From Streptomyces mirabilis (lineage in GTDB: Bacteria > Actinomycetota > Actinomycetes > Streptomycetales > Streptomycetaceae), in the NCBI RefSeq assembly GCF_039503195.1, contig NZ_JBCJKP010000001.1, forward strand, positions 7,502,001 through 7,566,000: DNA of 64,000 nucleotides, written 5' to 3'. Below are positions 1-10,179 of this stretch, one piece after another; the stretch's first letter is position 1; each line of letters begins with the position of its first letter. Both the position numbers and the translations under genes were made by a program. The notes beneath the pieces are model-generated. The model did no database searches, had not been told where the DNA came from, and saw only the letters and a list, made by a program, of their open reading frames with translations.

Positions 1-272
1 GGGGCGACACCACCGAGTGCCGGGTCACGCTGGTCGCCGAGTCCTTCGGACGCCCGCATCTGCTCGCCGACCTCACCGAAGCCATCGCCCTGGAGGGCGT
101 CGCGATCGTCTCGGCCACCGTCGAACCCCCCAGCCAGCAGCGCGTACGCCACACGTACACGCTGCAACTCCCGGACGCGGCCCACCTTCCCGGGCTGATG
201 CGCGCGATGCGGAACGTGCCGGGCGTGTACGACGTGAGCCGGGCGCAGCACGCGGCGGCTGCCACGCAGTAG
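1..272 (+). CDS. C-terminal ACT domain of a RelA/SpoT-type (p)ppGpp protein (partial)
   Basis: Only the last 89 codons are present; the reading frame enters from the left edge and stops with TAG at 270-272. The fragment starts GDTTECRVTLVAE, runs through a segment with LLADLTEAIALEGV, and ends near NVPGVYDVSRAQ. This fits the C-terminal ACT regulatory domain of RelA/SpoT homologues, where a similar VPGV.DV motif closes the domain. The catalytic synthetase and hydrolase domains would lie outside the window. The identification rests on this short domain and on synteny with the Streptomyces gene upstream of hflX; another ACT protein is possible. Confidence 0.65.
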   Translation, partial: GDTTECRVTLVAESFGRPHLLADLTEAIALEGVAIVSATVEPPSQQRVRHTYTLQLPDAAHLPGLMRAMRNVPGVYDVSRAQHAAAATQ

Positions 273-339
273 CACCCGATCGGGTGGGCCGGGTGCGAGT
301 CGTCGCCGCGGGGCGGGTGCGCGCTGGTAGCCGTGGTCC

Positions 340-1819
340 ATGCTGCTCACCCCCCGCACCAGGAAACGTCGTATCCAGGGGGCGCTCCTCGCCTCCGCCG
401 TCTCGGTCTGTCTCGTCGCCGCGAGCGCCCCGTCCCCGGCCACGCCCCTCGGTATCGGTGACCGCCTCTTCCCGCACCTGGGCAATCCCGGGTACGACGT
501 CAAGTCGTACGACCTCTCCTTCACCTACCCCGGCGTCAACGACAAACCGCTGGCGGCCGTCACCACGATCGACGCCGTGACGTCCGAGCGGCTCGAGCGC
601 GTCAATCTGGACTACACGCACGGCACGGTGGAATCGGTCGAGGTCAACGGCGCGCCGGCGACGTTCACGAGCGCCGGGGAGGACCTGGTGGTGACGCCCG
701 GGGAACCGGTGCCCGCGGGCGGCTGGATGCGGATCACCGTGCGGCACTCGAGCGATCCGGTCACCACCGGGAACGGGGACGGCGGCTGGGTGCGGACGAA
801 GGACGGCCTCGCCATGGCCAACCAGGCCGACGCCGCGCACCTGGTCTTCCCGTGCAACGACCACCCCTCGGACAAGGCGATGTTCACCATCCACGTCACC
901 GCGCCCGACGGGTACACCGCCGTGGCCAACGGCCTGCCCGCCGGGGTGGACCGGGCCGGTACGTCCACCACGTGGACGTACCGCACCAGGCACCCCATGG
1001 CCACGGAACTCACCCAGGTGTCCATCGGCCGCTCCAGCGTGGCGCACCGCGAGGGTCCGCACGGCCTGCCGCTCCGTGACGTCGTGCCCACCAAGGACCG
1101 TGAGCTGCTCGAACCGTGGCTCAAGAAGACGCCCGACCAGATCGCCTGGATGGAGAGCAAGGTCGGCCCGTACCCCTTCGAGACCTACGGGCTGCTGATG
1201 GCCCAGGCGCAGACCGGCTTCGAGCTGGAGACACAGACACTCTCTCTCTTCGAGAGAGCTCTTCACGGAGCCCGCGCTGCCCAAGTGGTACGTCGAGTCG
1301 ATCATGGTGCACGAGCTGTCGCACCAGTGGTTCGGCGACAGCGTCAGCCCCCGCGTCTGGTCCGACCTGTGGCTCAACGAGGGCCACGCGACCTGGTACG
1401 AGGCCCTTTACGCCGAGGAGAAGGCGGACAAGCCCATGGAGACCCGTATGAAGGCGGCCTACCGCGCCTCCGACTCCTGGCGGGCCGCCGGAGGGCCGCC
1501 CGCGGCGCCCAAGGAGCCCGCTCCGGGACGGAAGATCAGCATCTTCCGGCCGAGCGTCTACGACGGGGCCGCGCTCGCCCTGTACGCGCTGCGCCAGGAG
1601 ATCGGACACCCCACCTTCGAGCGCCTGGAGCGCACCTGGGTCGCCCTCCATCGGGACGGCTCGGCGACCACCGCGGACTACGAGCGGCTCGCGTCCGACC
1701 TCGCGAACCGTGACCTGAGCGGGTTCTTCCGGGCCTGGCTCTACGACTCGAAGACGCCGCCGATGCCCGGTCACCCGGACTGGAAGAGCGACGCCCCGAA
1801 GGCACGCAAGGGCGCCTGA
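340..1819 (+). pseudogene. M1-family zinc metallopeptidase, frameshifted
   Basis: Secreted aminopeptidase-like protein (M1, gluzincin fold), broken into two frames. The first frame starts at ATG 340 with an Arg-rich signal peptide and a hydrophobic stretch, and runs to the substrate-binding region (GFELETQTLSLFE). The second frame carries the zinc site HELSHQWFGD (from 1310) and NEGHATWYEAL, and ends at 1819. Restoring two bases in the GA tract at about 1251-1258 would give FERELFTEP and one frame of about 493 codons, a normal size for this short M1 subgroup. As written, translation from 340 leaves the true frame before the HExxH motif and stops at 1713, so the product would be inactive. The break is either a sequencing error in a dinucleotide repeat or a real mutation. 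Confidence 0.8.
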
Positions 1820-2032
1820 GAACTCGGATGACGAGACGGGACGTGCCGTGCGACCATCATCAGGTCGGCGGCGCGGCCCCGCGGAGGGTTGGCCCGGCGG
1901 AATCCGGGAATCTCCCGGTGGTCCCGGACGTTCTTCCCTGTGACGGGCGGTGTCCGTCGCCAACAGGTTTCACCAGTGACGCCATCGATACCACCAGTGA
2001 CGTATCGGTGTCCCCATCGACGTAAGGATCCA

Positions 2033-3529
2033 ATGACCTCCTCTTCTTCCCCTTCCCAGGACGCGCAGAGCCTCGCGCAGAACTACCCCGAAGGTCTTCG
2101 GGCCGATGCCCTGATGGAAGAGGACGTCGCCTGGAGCCACGAGATCGACGGAGAGCGGGACGGCGAACAGTTCGATCGCTCCGAGCGCGCGGCCCTGCGC
2201 CGTGTGGCGGGCCTCTCCACCGAGCTCGAGGACGTCACCGAGGTCGAGTACCGACAGCTCCGTCTGGAGCGCGTCGTCCTCGTCGGTGTGTGGACCACGG
2301 GAACGATTCAGGACGCGGACAACTCGCTCGCCGAGCTGGCAGCCCTCGCGGAGACCGCGGGCGCGCTCGTGCTCGACGGCGTCGTCCAGCGCCGGGACAA
2401 GCCCGACGCGGCGACGTACATCGGATCCGGCAAGGCCAACGAGCTGCGGGACATCGTCCTGGAGACCGGCGCCGACACCGTGATCTGCGACGGTGAGCTG
2501 AGCCCCGGCCAGCTGATCCACCTCGAGGACGTCGTCAAGGTCAAGGTCATCGACCGTACGGCCCTGATCCTCGACATCTTCGCCCAGCACGCCAAGTCCC
2601 GAGAGGGCAAGGCGCAGGTCGCGCTCGCGCAGATGCAGTACATGCTGCCGAGGCTGCGCGGCTGGGGTCAGTCGCTGTCCCGTCAGATGGGCGGCGGCAA
2701 GGGCGGCGGCCTCGCCACCCGTGGTCCCGGTGAGACCAAGATCGAGACGGACCGGCGTCGTATCCGCGAGAAGATGGCGAAGATGCGCCGGGAGATCGCG
2801 GACATGAAGACCGGCCGCGAGATCAAGCGCCAGGAGCGACGCAGGAACAAGGTGCCCTCGGTCGCCATCGCCGGCTACACCAACGCAGGCAAGTCCTCTC
2901 TGCTCAACCGCCTCACCGGCGCGGGCGTGCTCGTCGAGAACGCGCTGTTCGCGACCCTCGACCCGACCGTGCGCCGGGCCGAGACCCCGAGCGGGCGGCT
3001 GTACACCCTGGCCGACACGGTCGGGTTCGTACGTCACCTGCCGCACCACCTCGTCGAGGCGTTCCGCTCCACGATGGAGGAGGTCGGCGGCTCCGACCTG
3101 ATCCTGCACGTGGTGGACGGCTCGCACCCGGCGCCGGAGGAGCAGCTGGCCGCCGTGCGCGAGGTCATCCGCGACGTCGGCGCGACGGACGTGCCCGAGA
3201 TCGTGGTGATCAACAAGGCGGACGCGGCCGACCCGCTGGTCCTCCAGCGGCTGATGCGGATCGAGAAGCGTTCTATCGCGGTCTCGGCCCGCACCGGTAT
3301 GAACATGGACCAGTTGCTCGCGCTCATCGACAACGAGCTGCCCCGCCCCTCGGTCGAGATCGAGGCGCTCGTGCCGTACACGCACGGCAGGCTGGTCGCG
3401 CGCGCCCACTCCGAGGGTGAGGTGATCTCCGAGGAGCACACCCCGGAGGGCACCCTGCTCAAGGTGCGGGTGCACGAGGAACTGGCGGCCGACCTCGCGC
3501 CGTACGTTCCGGCGCCCGTCGCGCTCTAG
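2033..3529 (+). CDS. hflX: GTPase HflX
   Basis: Ribosome-associated GTPase, 498 aa, that in other bacteria splits or rescues stalled 70S ribosomes under stress. The N-terminal HflX domain with its glycine-rich segment (RQMGGGKGGGLATRGPGETKIE) is followed by a G domain: G1 GYTNAGKSSLLNR at about residue 280, G3 DTVGFVRHLP, G4 NKAD. A short C-terminal domain ends at PAPVAL. The start is ATG 2033 behind AAGGATCC; the open frame runs further upstream, but without a ribosome binding site. It is followed by a strong hairpin and is probably a single-gene transcript. The 20-bp direct repeat around ACCAGTGACG at 1970-2009 lies just upstream. Confidence 0.96.
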   Translation: MTSSSSPSQDAQSLAQNYPEGLRADALMEEDVAWSHEIDGERDGEQFDRSERAALRRVAGLSTELEDVTEVEYRQLRLERVVLVGVWTTGTIQDADNSLAELAALAETAGALVLDGVVQRRDKPDAATYIGSGKANELRDIVLETGADTVICDGELSPGQLIHLEDVVKVKVIDRTALILDIFAQHAKSREGKAQVALAQMQYMLPRLRGWGQSLSRQMGGGKGGGLATRGPGETKIETDRRRIREKMAKMRREIADMKTGREIKRQERRRNKVPSVAIAGYTNAGKSSLLNRLTGAGVLVENALFATLDPTVRRAETPSGRLYTLADTVGFVRHLPHHLVEAFRSTMEEVGGSDLILHVVDGSHPAPEEQLAAVREVIRDVGATDVPEIVVINKADAADPLVLQRLMRIEKRSIAVSARTGMNMDQLLALIDNELPRPSVEIEALVPYTHGRLVARAHSEGEVISEEHTPEGTLLKVRVHEELAADLAPYVPAPVAL

Positions 3530-3556
3530 CCGCCCGCTTCCGCAGGGACGACGTAC

Positions 3557-3590
3557 GAAGGCCCGCACCCTCTCGCAGGGGCGGGCCTTC
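3557..3590 (+). terminator. Hairpin terminator after hflX
   Basis: Perfect 10-bp inverted repeat GAAGGCCCGC (3557-3566) and GCGGGCCTTC (3581-3590) with a 14-nt loop, 27 bases after the hflX stop and just before a convergent gene. There is no clear T tract, as is common in Streptomyces. Confidence 0.8.
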
Positions 3591-3614
3591 GCCGCGGCCG
3601 GGTGAGCACGGCGC

Positions 3615-3880
3615 CTACCGTCCGCCGTACCGCTTGCTCATGTTCTCGTAGAGCGCCTGCGCGACGTCGATGCCGTGCTCTTTGAGCTTGCTCCTGACGG
3701 CCTCCGAGATCCTGATCTTGTCGTCGCCGTTCCGCGACGAGGAGGAGCTGGGCCCGCTCGCCTTGTCGTCGCCCGAGTTGCAGGCGGTGGCGTGAGGGCC
3801 AGGGCGGCGGCGAGGCCGGTGGCGGTGAGAACGCGGCGCCGACCGCGCCCGCGCGCGCCGAGCGTACGTACGGAACGCAT
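3615..3880 (-). pseudogene. Short lipoprotein-like fragment, frameshifted copy of the neighbouring protease N-terminus
   Basis: Read from ATG at 3878-3880 the product starts MRSVRTLGARGRG and has a hydrophobic ALAAALALT segment. The downstream frame continues ACNSGDDKASG to RISEAVRSKLKEHGIDVAQALYENMSKRYGGR and the stop at 3615. The two frames join if one base is restored in the GGTGGCGTGAGG stretch near 3792, recreating the LTATACNSG lipobox seen in the next gene. The sequence closely matches the first ~75 residues of the 4080-5309 product (KLKEHGID core, Ser-rich linker) but has no protease domain. It looks like a tandem duplicate of a secretion and prodomain module. Both genes also have CACTATGC (3914-3921 and 5415-5422) upstream, probably a shared -10 region. 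Confidence 0.6.
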
Positions 3881-4079
3881 GCTGGTGTAACCCCCGTTGA
3901 CGTGCTGACACCTCACTATGCCCGGGCCGTTGGGGGCGAACGGCGGTGGAGTGGTGAAGGGTTCCGTGCGCCACCCCACCGCCGCCCGTGCGGCCCGTGT
4001 GCGATTCCTGTCAGGCCCGTCGGGTCACCCGCCTGCGCATCGTCGTCTCACGGGCCCGTGGTCCCACTGCCCCCTTGGC

Positions 4080-5309
4080 TCACTGGCTCGCGAACTTCTT
4101 GCTCACCGAGTCGTACACACCCTTGGCGACCGTACCCAGGTGCGGACCCGCCAGCCAGCCCGCGCTGACCGGGCCGATCGAGGTGTTGGACACCAGGGCG
4201 GGCTTGCCGTCCGACCCGGTCGCCACCCAGCCGCCGCCGGACGAACCACCGGTCATGGTGCACCCGATGCGGTACATCGTCGGGTCCGCCTTGGCGATCG
4301 ACAGACGGCCGGGCCTGTCGGTGCACTGGTACAGCTTCTGCCCGTCGAACGGCGCCGCCGCCGGGTAACCGGTCGCCGTGATGCTCGCGACCTTGGGTAC
4401 GGCCGGAGCGTTGAAGTTCACCGGGAGCGCCGAACCGACCGTCTCCTCCAGCGACTTGCCGTTGCCGCCCTTCTCCGGCGTCACATGCAGGACCGCGTAG
4501 TCGTACGACGCGCCCTGGCCGCCGGTGGAGCCGCCCTGGGCGATCCACTGGTCCGAGGTCTGCGCCCAGTCGCTCCACCAGACACCGTACGGAGCGACCT
4601 CCGTCCGCGTGGCGTTCTGCAGTTGGGCGGACGTCCTGCCGGCGTCGTTGTACGAGGGCACGAAGGCGATGTTGCGGTACCAGCCGCCCTTCTTGCCGGC
4701 GTGCACACAGTGGCCCGCGGTCCACACGAGGTTCGACTTGCCCGGGTGCGCGGGGTCCTCGACCACCGTCGCCGAGCAGACCATCGTGCCCTCGGGGGAG
4801 TCGAAGAACACCTTGCCCGCCTCGGGCACGTTGTCGTGGTAGGCGACGCTCACGGCCTTCGCCGCCACGGGCGCCGGAGTGGCGTCGGTGACGCCCTGGT
4901 CACCGGAGAGGTCGTTCTCGTCGACGCCCTTGTTCTTGTCCGGGTCGTTGGCGCCGCGCATCCGGTCCGGGTCCCACAGCCCCTTGATGATGGGGTTGAC
5001 GAAGTCGTTGGCCTCGCGCAGCCAGTCGTCCTTGTTCCAGTTCTTCCAGGCGCCGTTCTTCCACTTGTCGATGTCGATCCCGTGCTCTTTGAGCTTGTTC
5101 TTGATGTCGTCCGGGATCTTGATCTTGTCGTCGGCACTCTGGGACGCCGACGCGCCGGCCTGGCCGCTCGCGTTGCTGTTGCCCGAGTCGCAGGCGGTGG
5201 CGGTCAGCGCCAGCGCCGCCGTCAGGCCGACGGCGGCCAGTACGGGGGAGGTTCCGCGGCGCGCGCTCCTCCCTCGACGAGCGGCGAAGGACGGGCGTAT
5301 GGATCGCAT
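4080..5309 (-). CDS. Secreted trypsin-like / V8-type serine protease, putative lipoprotein
   Basis: A 409-aa exported protease. The Arg-rich N-terminus and the hydrophobic run ending LTATAC-DSG suggest a lipoprotein signal, though the lipobox is atypical (Ala at -3). A Ser/Asp-rich linker and a KLKEHGIDIDKWKNGAWKNW segment precede the protease domain. The triad is visible: His in LVWTAGHCVHAG, Asp in YDYAVLHV, Ser in MTGGSSGGGW, which replaces the usual GDSGG. It therefore resembles glutamyl-endopeptidase-like S1 members more than classical trypsins. ATG 5307-5309 is preceded by GGGGGAG. The neighbouring minus-strand fragment duplicates its N-terminus. Substrate unknown. Confidence 0.85.
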   Translation of the reverse strand: MRSIRPSFAARRGRSARRGTSPVLAAVGLTAALALTATACDSGNSNASGQAGASASQSADDKIKIPDDIKNKLKEHGIDIDKWKNGAWKNWNKDDWLREANDFVNPIIKGLWDPDRMRGANDPDKNKGVDENDLSGDQGVTDATPAPVAAKAVSVAYHDNVPEAGKVFFDSPEGTMVCSATVVEDPAHPGKSNLVWTAGHCVHAGKKGGWYRNIAFVPSYNDAGRTSAQLQNATRTEVAPYGVWWSDWAQTSDQWIAQGGSTGGQGASYDYAVLHVTPEKGGNGKSLEETVGSALPVNFNAPAVPKVASITATGYPAAAPFDGQKLYQCTDRPGRLSIAKADPTMYRIGCTMTGGSSGGGWVATGSDGKPALVSNTSIGPVSAGWLAGPHLGTVAKGVYDSVSKKFASQ

Positions 5310-5591
5310 GGTGTAACTCCCCCTGGACGTAAGAGAACCTGTCAGGATCCGCCGATCCAAAGTCCCTCGGTACGGGACACAGGTGCATCGTTCGGTGTTC
5401 TGAACGGCACCACACACTATGCGCTCGCTGTGGGGGACATCCCACGGAACGGCAACGGTTCCGTCACGGCAAGGATCTTCGACTCACCCGCTTCCCCGAG
5501 CCGGTCGCGTCGTTGGTACGTACGGGGGCCTGCCGCCTGCGCTCAGAGCCCCCTGCCAACTCGCCTCTGGACAGCGGGAGGACCTGAAGTC

Positions 5592-7094
5592 GTGGCCGTG
5601 ACCGAGTCTGCGGTGGTACCGGTGGGGCGCGAGCCCGAGGAGACGCGGGAGGTCGTGTCCGGAGTGTCCGAGAGGGTGCGAGAGACGGTGCCCGGAGTGT
5701 CCGAGGGGGCGCGCGCGGCGCACGAGGGGATTCTGCGGCGTCAGTCGGCGCGCGAGTCGGCGGCCCGCACCTACGCGCGCGCCCTGCCGATCGTCCCCGT
5801 GCGGGCGCGGGGGCTGACCATCGAGGGCGCGGACGGGCGCCGTTACCTCGACTGTCTCTCCGGCGCGGGCACCCTGGCCCTGGGACACAACCACCCGGTG
5901 GTCCTGGAGGCGATCAGAAAAGTCCTCGATTCCGGGGCGCCACTGCACGTCCTCGACCTGGCCACACCCGTCAAGGACGCCTTCACCACCGAGCTGTTCC
6001 GCACGCTGCCCCCGGAGTTCGCCGCCCGCGCGCGGGTGCAGTTCTGCGGACCCGCCGGGACGGACGCCGTCGAGGCCGCGTTCAAACTGGTGCGCGCCGC
6101 GACCGGACGCACCGGAATGCTCGCCTTCACCGGTGCCTATCACGGGATGACCGCGGGGGCGCTCGAAGCATCCGGGGGCGCGACCGAGGTACGGGTCGCG
6201 CGCCTGCCCTACCCCCAGGACTACCGCTGCCCGTTCGGCATCGGCGGTGAGCGAGGTGCCGAACTCGCCGCGCGCTGGACCGAGTCCCTGCTCGACGACA
6301 CCAAGTCCGGCGTGCCACGCCCCGCCGGGATGATCCTCGAACCCGTCCAGGGCGAGGGCGGGGTGATTCCCGCGCCCGACCACTGGATGCGCCGGATGCG
6401 CGAGATCACCGCGGCGCGCTCCATTCCCCTGATCGCGGACGAGGTCCAGACCGGCGTCGGGCGCACCGGAGCCTTCTGGGCCGTGGAACACAGCGGGATC
6501 ACCCCGGACGTGATGGTCCTGTCCAAGGCCATCGGAGGCAGTCTGCCGCTGGCCGTCGTCGTCTACCGCGACGACCTCGACGTCTGGCAACCGGGCGCCC
6601 ACGCGGGCACGTTCCGCGGCAATCAACTGGCCATGGCCGCGGGAACGGCGACCCTCGCGTACGTCCGCGAGAACGGACTGGCCGAGCGCGCTGCGACCCT
6701 GGGGTCCCGCATGCTCGCTCAACTCCGGCAACTGGCCGAGGAGTTCCCGTGCATCGGTGACGTTCGGGGCCGTGGGCTGATGATCGGCGTCGAGCTGGTG
6801 GATCCCGAGACAGCCCCGGACACCCCCACCGACGGTCCCCGGCCCGCCGCCCCCGAACTCGCCGCCGCCGTGCAGCGCGAGTGCCTGCGCCGCGGTCTGA
6901 TCGTGGAGCTGGGCGGGCGCCGCGCGAGCGTGGTGCGACTCCTCCCGCCCTTGACGATCAGCGACGAACAGGCGACCGCGGTGCTCGATCGACTGGCGGA
7001 CGCGGTGGCGACGGTGGCTGCGGCGGCGCGAGCGGGACTGGGCGGCGTGGCCGGGCACGGTCGGGGATCCGCATCCGGTGAGCACGCCGGATAG
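5592..7094 (+). CDS. Diaminobutyrate–2-oxoglutarate aminotransferase-type enzyme of NIS cluster
   Basis: PLP-dependent class III aminotransferase, 500 aa, most like the enzymes that make L-2,4-diaminobutyrate from aspartate semialdehyde. Seen: [18 protein letters not shown] at the N-terminus, [31 protein letters not shown], the aspartate motif [13 protein letters not shown], and the PLP lysine in [15 protein letters not shown] 5592 is the likely start, behind GGGAGG about 10 bases upstream; an unusual ~50-residue Glu/Val-rich leader precedes the conserved region. The first NIS synthetase frame overlaps or follows directly, so this is probably the first gene of the operon. No iron box was seen upstream by eye. 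No diaminobutyrate decarboxylase lies nearby. Confidence 0.88.
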   Translation: MAVTESAVVPVGREPEETREVVSGVSERVRETVPGVSEGARAAHEGILRRQSARESAARTYARALPIVPVRARGLTIEGADGRRYLDCLSGAGTLALGHNHPVVLEAIRKVLDSGAPLHVLDLATPVKDAFTTELFRTLPPEFAARARVQFCGPAGTDAVEAAFKLVRAATGRTGMLAFTGAYHGMTAGALEASGGATEVRVARLPYPQDYRCPFGIGGERGAELAARWTESLLDDTKSGVPRPAGMILEPVQGEGGVIPAPDHWMRRMREITAARSIPLIADEVQTGVGRTGAFWAVEHSGITPDVMVLSKAIGGSLPLAVVVYRDDLDVWQPGAHAGTFRGNQLAMAAGTATLAYVRENGLAERAATLGSRMLAQLRQLAEEFPCIGDVRGRGLMIGVELVDPETAPDTPTDGPRPAAPELAAAVQRECLRRGLIVELGGRRASVVRLLPPLTISDEQATAVLDRLADAVATVAAAARAGLGGVAGHGRGSASGEHAG

Positions 7095-7311
7095 GACCTG
7101 CGACCGCCGCGGGCGGCCCCTACGGCGGTCCCCTCGACGGGCCCCGCGCCCGGGCGCGACGGCGACCCCACTCGGACCACCCCGCTTGTCCCCCACTCGA
7201 CCGGACCACCGTCCGCCCACCCGGCCCGACCAGGAACGCCCCACGCCCCACGCACGCCAGTACCGCCCCGGTTCGTCGCCGCACGAGCCTGAACGACCCC
7301 GAGGAACTCTC

Positions 7312-9276
7312 TTGAACGCCACCCCCACACCCGACGGCCGTCCCGACACCCACGAGCGAGCGGCCTGTGGCACGCAGACCCCCCCGGCTCCGGGAGCCGA
7401 CGCGGTCCCCCGGCAGAAGGGAGGGGCCCGGGAGACCGAGCGGCTGCGCGGCGCCACCGCCGACCTGCTGGAGCACCCCGCCGCCCACACCGCGGCCCAG
7501 GCCGCGGCGGTCGAGAACCTGTTGCGCTGCTGGGTACGCGAGAACAACCTGCCCGCCCCCACCGACGGCACCCTCCGCATCCCCCTCCCGGCCAGCGGCA
7601 CCTCCCTCCTGACGCCGGTCCACCACTGGTCCCCGACCGGCTGGCACCGCTTCGGCCTCCCGCACCTCGCCGACGCTCCCGAGGGAGCACCGCCCGCCGA
7701 CGCCGTCACCGTCGCGGCGCTGCTCGCGCGCCAAGCGGCGACGGGCCGGCGGACGACGAGCACGGCCGAGGTGACGTCGACGCCCGTTTCCGAGACCGGC
7801 ACCGCCGGGGACGGTGCCGACCTGCTCGGCCGTGTCGCCGACTCGGTGCGGCGGACCGTCGTGTTCATCAACGACCGAAGGGAACGGCCCGCGGACACCC
7901 CCGACTTCTTCCTCGCCGCCGAACAAGCACTGGTGCTGGGGCACCCGTGGCACCCCACTCCGAAGAGCCGGGAAGGGCTCTCCGACGCCGAAGCGCGGCT
8001 GTACTCACCCGAGTTGCGCGGCTCCTTCCCGCTGCACTGGATGGCGGTCGCCCCCGCGGTCCTGGCGGCCGACTCGGCGTGGACGGAGCGCGGCCGACCC
8101 GTCCCCGCGCAGCAGATCACCGCGCGGCTGGCGGGAGCCGGGCTGTCCCTGCCCGACGGGTACACCGCCCTGCCGCTGCACCCCTGGCAGCTGGCCGACG
8201 TCCGGCACCGACCCGAGACCGCGGCCCTGCTCGACGCCGGACTGCTCCGGGACCTCGGCCCGCACGGCTCCGCCTGGCATCCGACCTCCTCCGTCCGCAC
8301 CCTCTACCGCTCCGGCGCCCCAGCGATGCTCAAGCTGTCGCTGGGCCTGCGCATCACCAACTCCCGCCGTGAGAACCTCCGCAAGGAGCTCCACCGTGGC
8401 GTGGAGGTCCACCGTCTGCTGCGCAGCGGCCTGTCCAAGCAGTGGCAGTCCGCCCACCCGGGCTTCGACATCGTCCGCGACCCGGCCTGGCTCGCCGTCA
8501 ACGCCCCGGACGGCACCCCCCTGGTCGGGCTCGACGTGATGATCCGCCACAACCCGTTCGGGCCGACCGACGACGCCGGCTGTGTCGCGGGGCTCGTCTC
8601 TCCCCGGCCCCACGCCCGACCCGGCGCACGCAGCGGATCCGAGGACCGGCCCGTGATGCGATCCCGGCTCGCCGAGATCGTCACCCGCCTCGCCGGACGC
8701 ACCAGCAGGCCCCGTGGCGCCGTCGCCGCCGAGTGGTTCCTGCGCTACCTCGAGCACGTCGTACGCCCCGTGCTCTGGCTCGACAGCGAGGCGGGGATCG
8801 CGCTGGAAGCACACCAGCAGAACACCCTGCTCCTGCTGGACCCCGAGGGCTGGCCCACGGGCGGCCGCTACCGCGACAACCAGGGCTACTACTTCCGCGC
8901 GTCCCGGCGCGCCGAGCTGGACGCCCGGCTGCCGGGCATCGGCGAACACAGCGACACCTTCGTCTCCGACGAGGTCACCGACGAACGCTTCGCCTACTAC
9001 CTGGCGATCAACAACGTGCTCGGCCTCATCGGCGCGTTCGGCTCCCAGCACCTCGCCGACGAACAACTGCTGCTCGCCGCCTTCCGCCGCTTCCTCACCG
9101 ACGTGGCCTACGGCCCGGCCCGACTGCGTACGCCCCTGCCCGCCCACCTCCTCGACTCGCCCGTCCTGCGCTGCAAGGCCAACCTGCTGACCCGGCTGCA
9201 CGGCCTCGACGAACTCGTCGGCCCGGTCGACACCCAGTCCGTCTACGTCACCCTCGCCAACCCGCTCCATTCCTGA
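7312..9276 (+). CDS. IucA/IucC-family NIS siderophore synthetase (first)
   Basis: ATP-dependent ligase of about 654 aa that condenses a carboxylate such as citrate with an amine. Family signatures: [15 protein letters not shown] in the N-terminal half, [32 protein letters not shown] and a C-terminal ferric reductase/FhuF-like helical segment. I chose TTG 7312, behind GAGGA with 6-nt spacing; the frame is open back to GTG 7078, which would overlap the aminotransferase stop, but the extra ~78 residues are Pro/Arg-rich and look untranslated. A 35-bp repeat starts inside its last codons and continues past the stop. It is the second gene of the four-gene operon. Confidence 0.9.
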   Translation: MNATPTPDGRPDTHERAACGTQTPPAPGADAVPRQKGGARETERLRGATADLLEHPAAHTAAQAAAVENLLRCWVRENNLPAPTDGTLRIPLPASGTSLLTPVHHWSPTGWHRFGLPHLADAPEGAPPADAVTVAALLARQAATGRRTTSTAEVTSTPVSETGTAGDGADLLGRVADSVRRTVVFINDRRERPADTPDFFLAAEQALVLGHPWHPTPKSREGLSDAEARLYSPELRGSFPLHWMAVAPAVLAADSAWTERGRPVPAQQITARLAGAGLSLPDGYTALPLHPWQLADVRHRPETAALLDAGLLRDLGPHGSAWHPTSSVRTLYRSGAPAMLKLSLGLRITNSRRENLRKELHRGVEVHRLLRSGLSKQWQSAHPGFDIVRDPAWLAVNAPDGTPLVGLDVMIRHNPFGPTDDAGCVAGLVSPRPHARPGARSGSEDRPVMRSRLAEIVTRLAGRTSRPRGAVAAEWFLRYLEHVVRPVLWLDSEAGIALEAHQQNTLLLLDPEGWPTGGRYRDNQGYYFRASRRAELDARLPGIGEHSDTFVSDEVTDERFAYYLAINNVLGLIGAFGSQHLADEQLLLAAFRRFLTDVAYGPARLRTPLPAHLLDSPVLRCKANLLTRLHGLDELVGPVDTQSVYVTLANPLHS

Positions 9277-9351
9277 CGAAGCCGCCCTCACCGACCCCCT
9301 GCCATCCCTGACGAAGCCATCCTCGCCAACCCCCTGCCGGCCCTGAGGAAC
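9253..9351 (+). repeat. Three imperfect copies of a ~35-bp repeat spanning a stop codon
   Basis: Copies start at 9253, 9287 and 9322. Each begins CTCRCCRACCCSCT and the first two contain CTGACGAAGCC. The first copy is the actual 3' end of the synthetase gene, including its TGA; the others fill the gap to the next ribosome binding site. This looks like local slippage duplication of the gene end. Confidence 0.75.
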
Positions 9352-9385
9352 ATGTCCCACCCCGTCTCCTGAGAGGAGCGTCGCC

Positions 9386-10123
9386 GTGCCTCCCACCGAT
9401 GCGAGCACCGACGCCGGTACCGCCCCCGTCACCGACCTCGGCACCGACCCGGGCCCCGGGCCGGGCACGGACAACGAGGACACCCTCGACCTGCGCCTGC
9501 CCGACGAGCTCCTCGCGCTCCTCGGCTCCGAGGTCGAGTCGGCCGGGGGAGACGACCTGCTCGACCGCATCGGTGGCTGGGGCCCGATCGCCACTCCCGT
9601 GGGCACCTTCCACCTGGTCCCCGTCCGAGTGGAGCGTGATCTCCCGCTCGTCTCCCGTTGGATGAACGACCCCGCCGTCGCGGAGTTCTGGGAGCTGGCA
9701 GGGCCCGAGTCGGTCGCGGAAGAACATCTGTGCCGCCAGCTCGACGGCGACGGCCGCAGTGTGCCCTGCCTCGGTGTGCTGGACGGCACCCCGATGAGCT
9801 ACTGGGAGATCTACCGCGCGGACCTCGACCTCCTGGCGCGTCACTATCCCGCCCGCCCGCACGACACCGGCCTTCACCTCCTCGTCGGCGGTGTCGCCAA
9901 CCGCGGACGAGGCCTCGGCTCCGCCCTGCTCCGCGCCGTCGCCGACCTCGTACTGGACAGGCGACCGGCCTGCGCCCGCGTCGTCGCGGAACCCGACCTC
10001 CGCAACACGCCCTCCGTCGCCGCCTTCCTGAGCGCGGGCTTCCGGTTCTCCGCCGAGGTCGACCTGCCCGGCAAACGGGCAGCCCTCATGGTCCGGGACC
10101 GGAGCCTGCGCGATCTGTTGTAG
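9386..10123 (+). CDS. GNAT acyltransferase of siderophore type (IucB/RhbD-like)
   Basis: 245-aa protein with an acidic, Pro/Gly/Asp-rich first ~75 residues followed by a GNAT domain: RVERDLPLVSRWMNDPAVAEFWEL, YWEIYRADLDLLARHYPARPHDTGLHLL, and the acetyl-CoA loop VANRGRGLGSALLRAV, then ARVVAEPDLRNTPSVAAFLSAGF. The W..WMN...V..FWE pattern is typical of acyltransferases in hydroxamate siderophore pathways. Here no hydroxylase gene is adjacent, so the acceptor amine is unknown. GTG 9386 follows GAGAGGAG. It sits between the two NIS synthetases in the same direction. Confidence 0.87.
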   Translation: MPPTDASTDAGTAPVTDLGTDPGPGPGTDNEDTLDLRLPDELLALLGSEVESAGGDDLLDRIGGWGPIATPVGTFHLVPVRVERDLPLVSRWMNDPAVAEFWELAGPESVAEEHLCRQLDGDGRSVPCLGVLDGTPMSYWEIYRADLDLLARHYPARPHDTGLHLLVGGVANRGRGLGSALLRAVADLVLDRRPACARVVAEPDLRNTPSVAAFLSAGFRFSAEVDLPGKRAALMVRDRSLRDLL

Positions 10124-10179
10124 CGCCCTGCCCTCACCGCACCGCTCGTTCCGATCCGGTTCCCTGCCAAGGAGTCCCC

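Noticed and set aside
3918..5591. Upstream extension of the aminotransferase frame by more than 550 residues
   Set aside because: It runs through the antisense of the protease gene and a promoter region, and is Arg/Val/Gly-rich without domains. GTG 5592 has a ribosome binding site.
5310..5591. Iron or zinc repressor box upstream of the siderophore operon
   Set aside because: I looked for TTAGGTTAGGCTAACCTAA-like and AT-rich Zur-like palindromes by eye and found none, so no regulatory feature is claimed there.
7078..7311. GTG 7078 as start of the first NIS synthetase
   Set aside because: The extra residues are Pro/Arg/Thr-rich and unlike the family, while TTG 7312 has a well-placed GAGGA.
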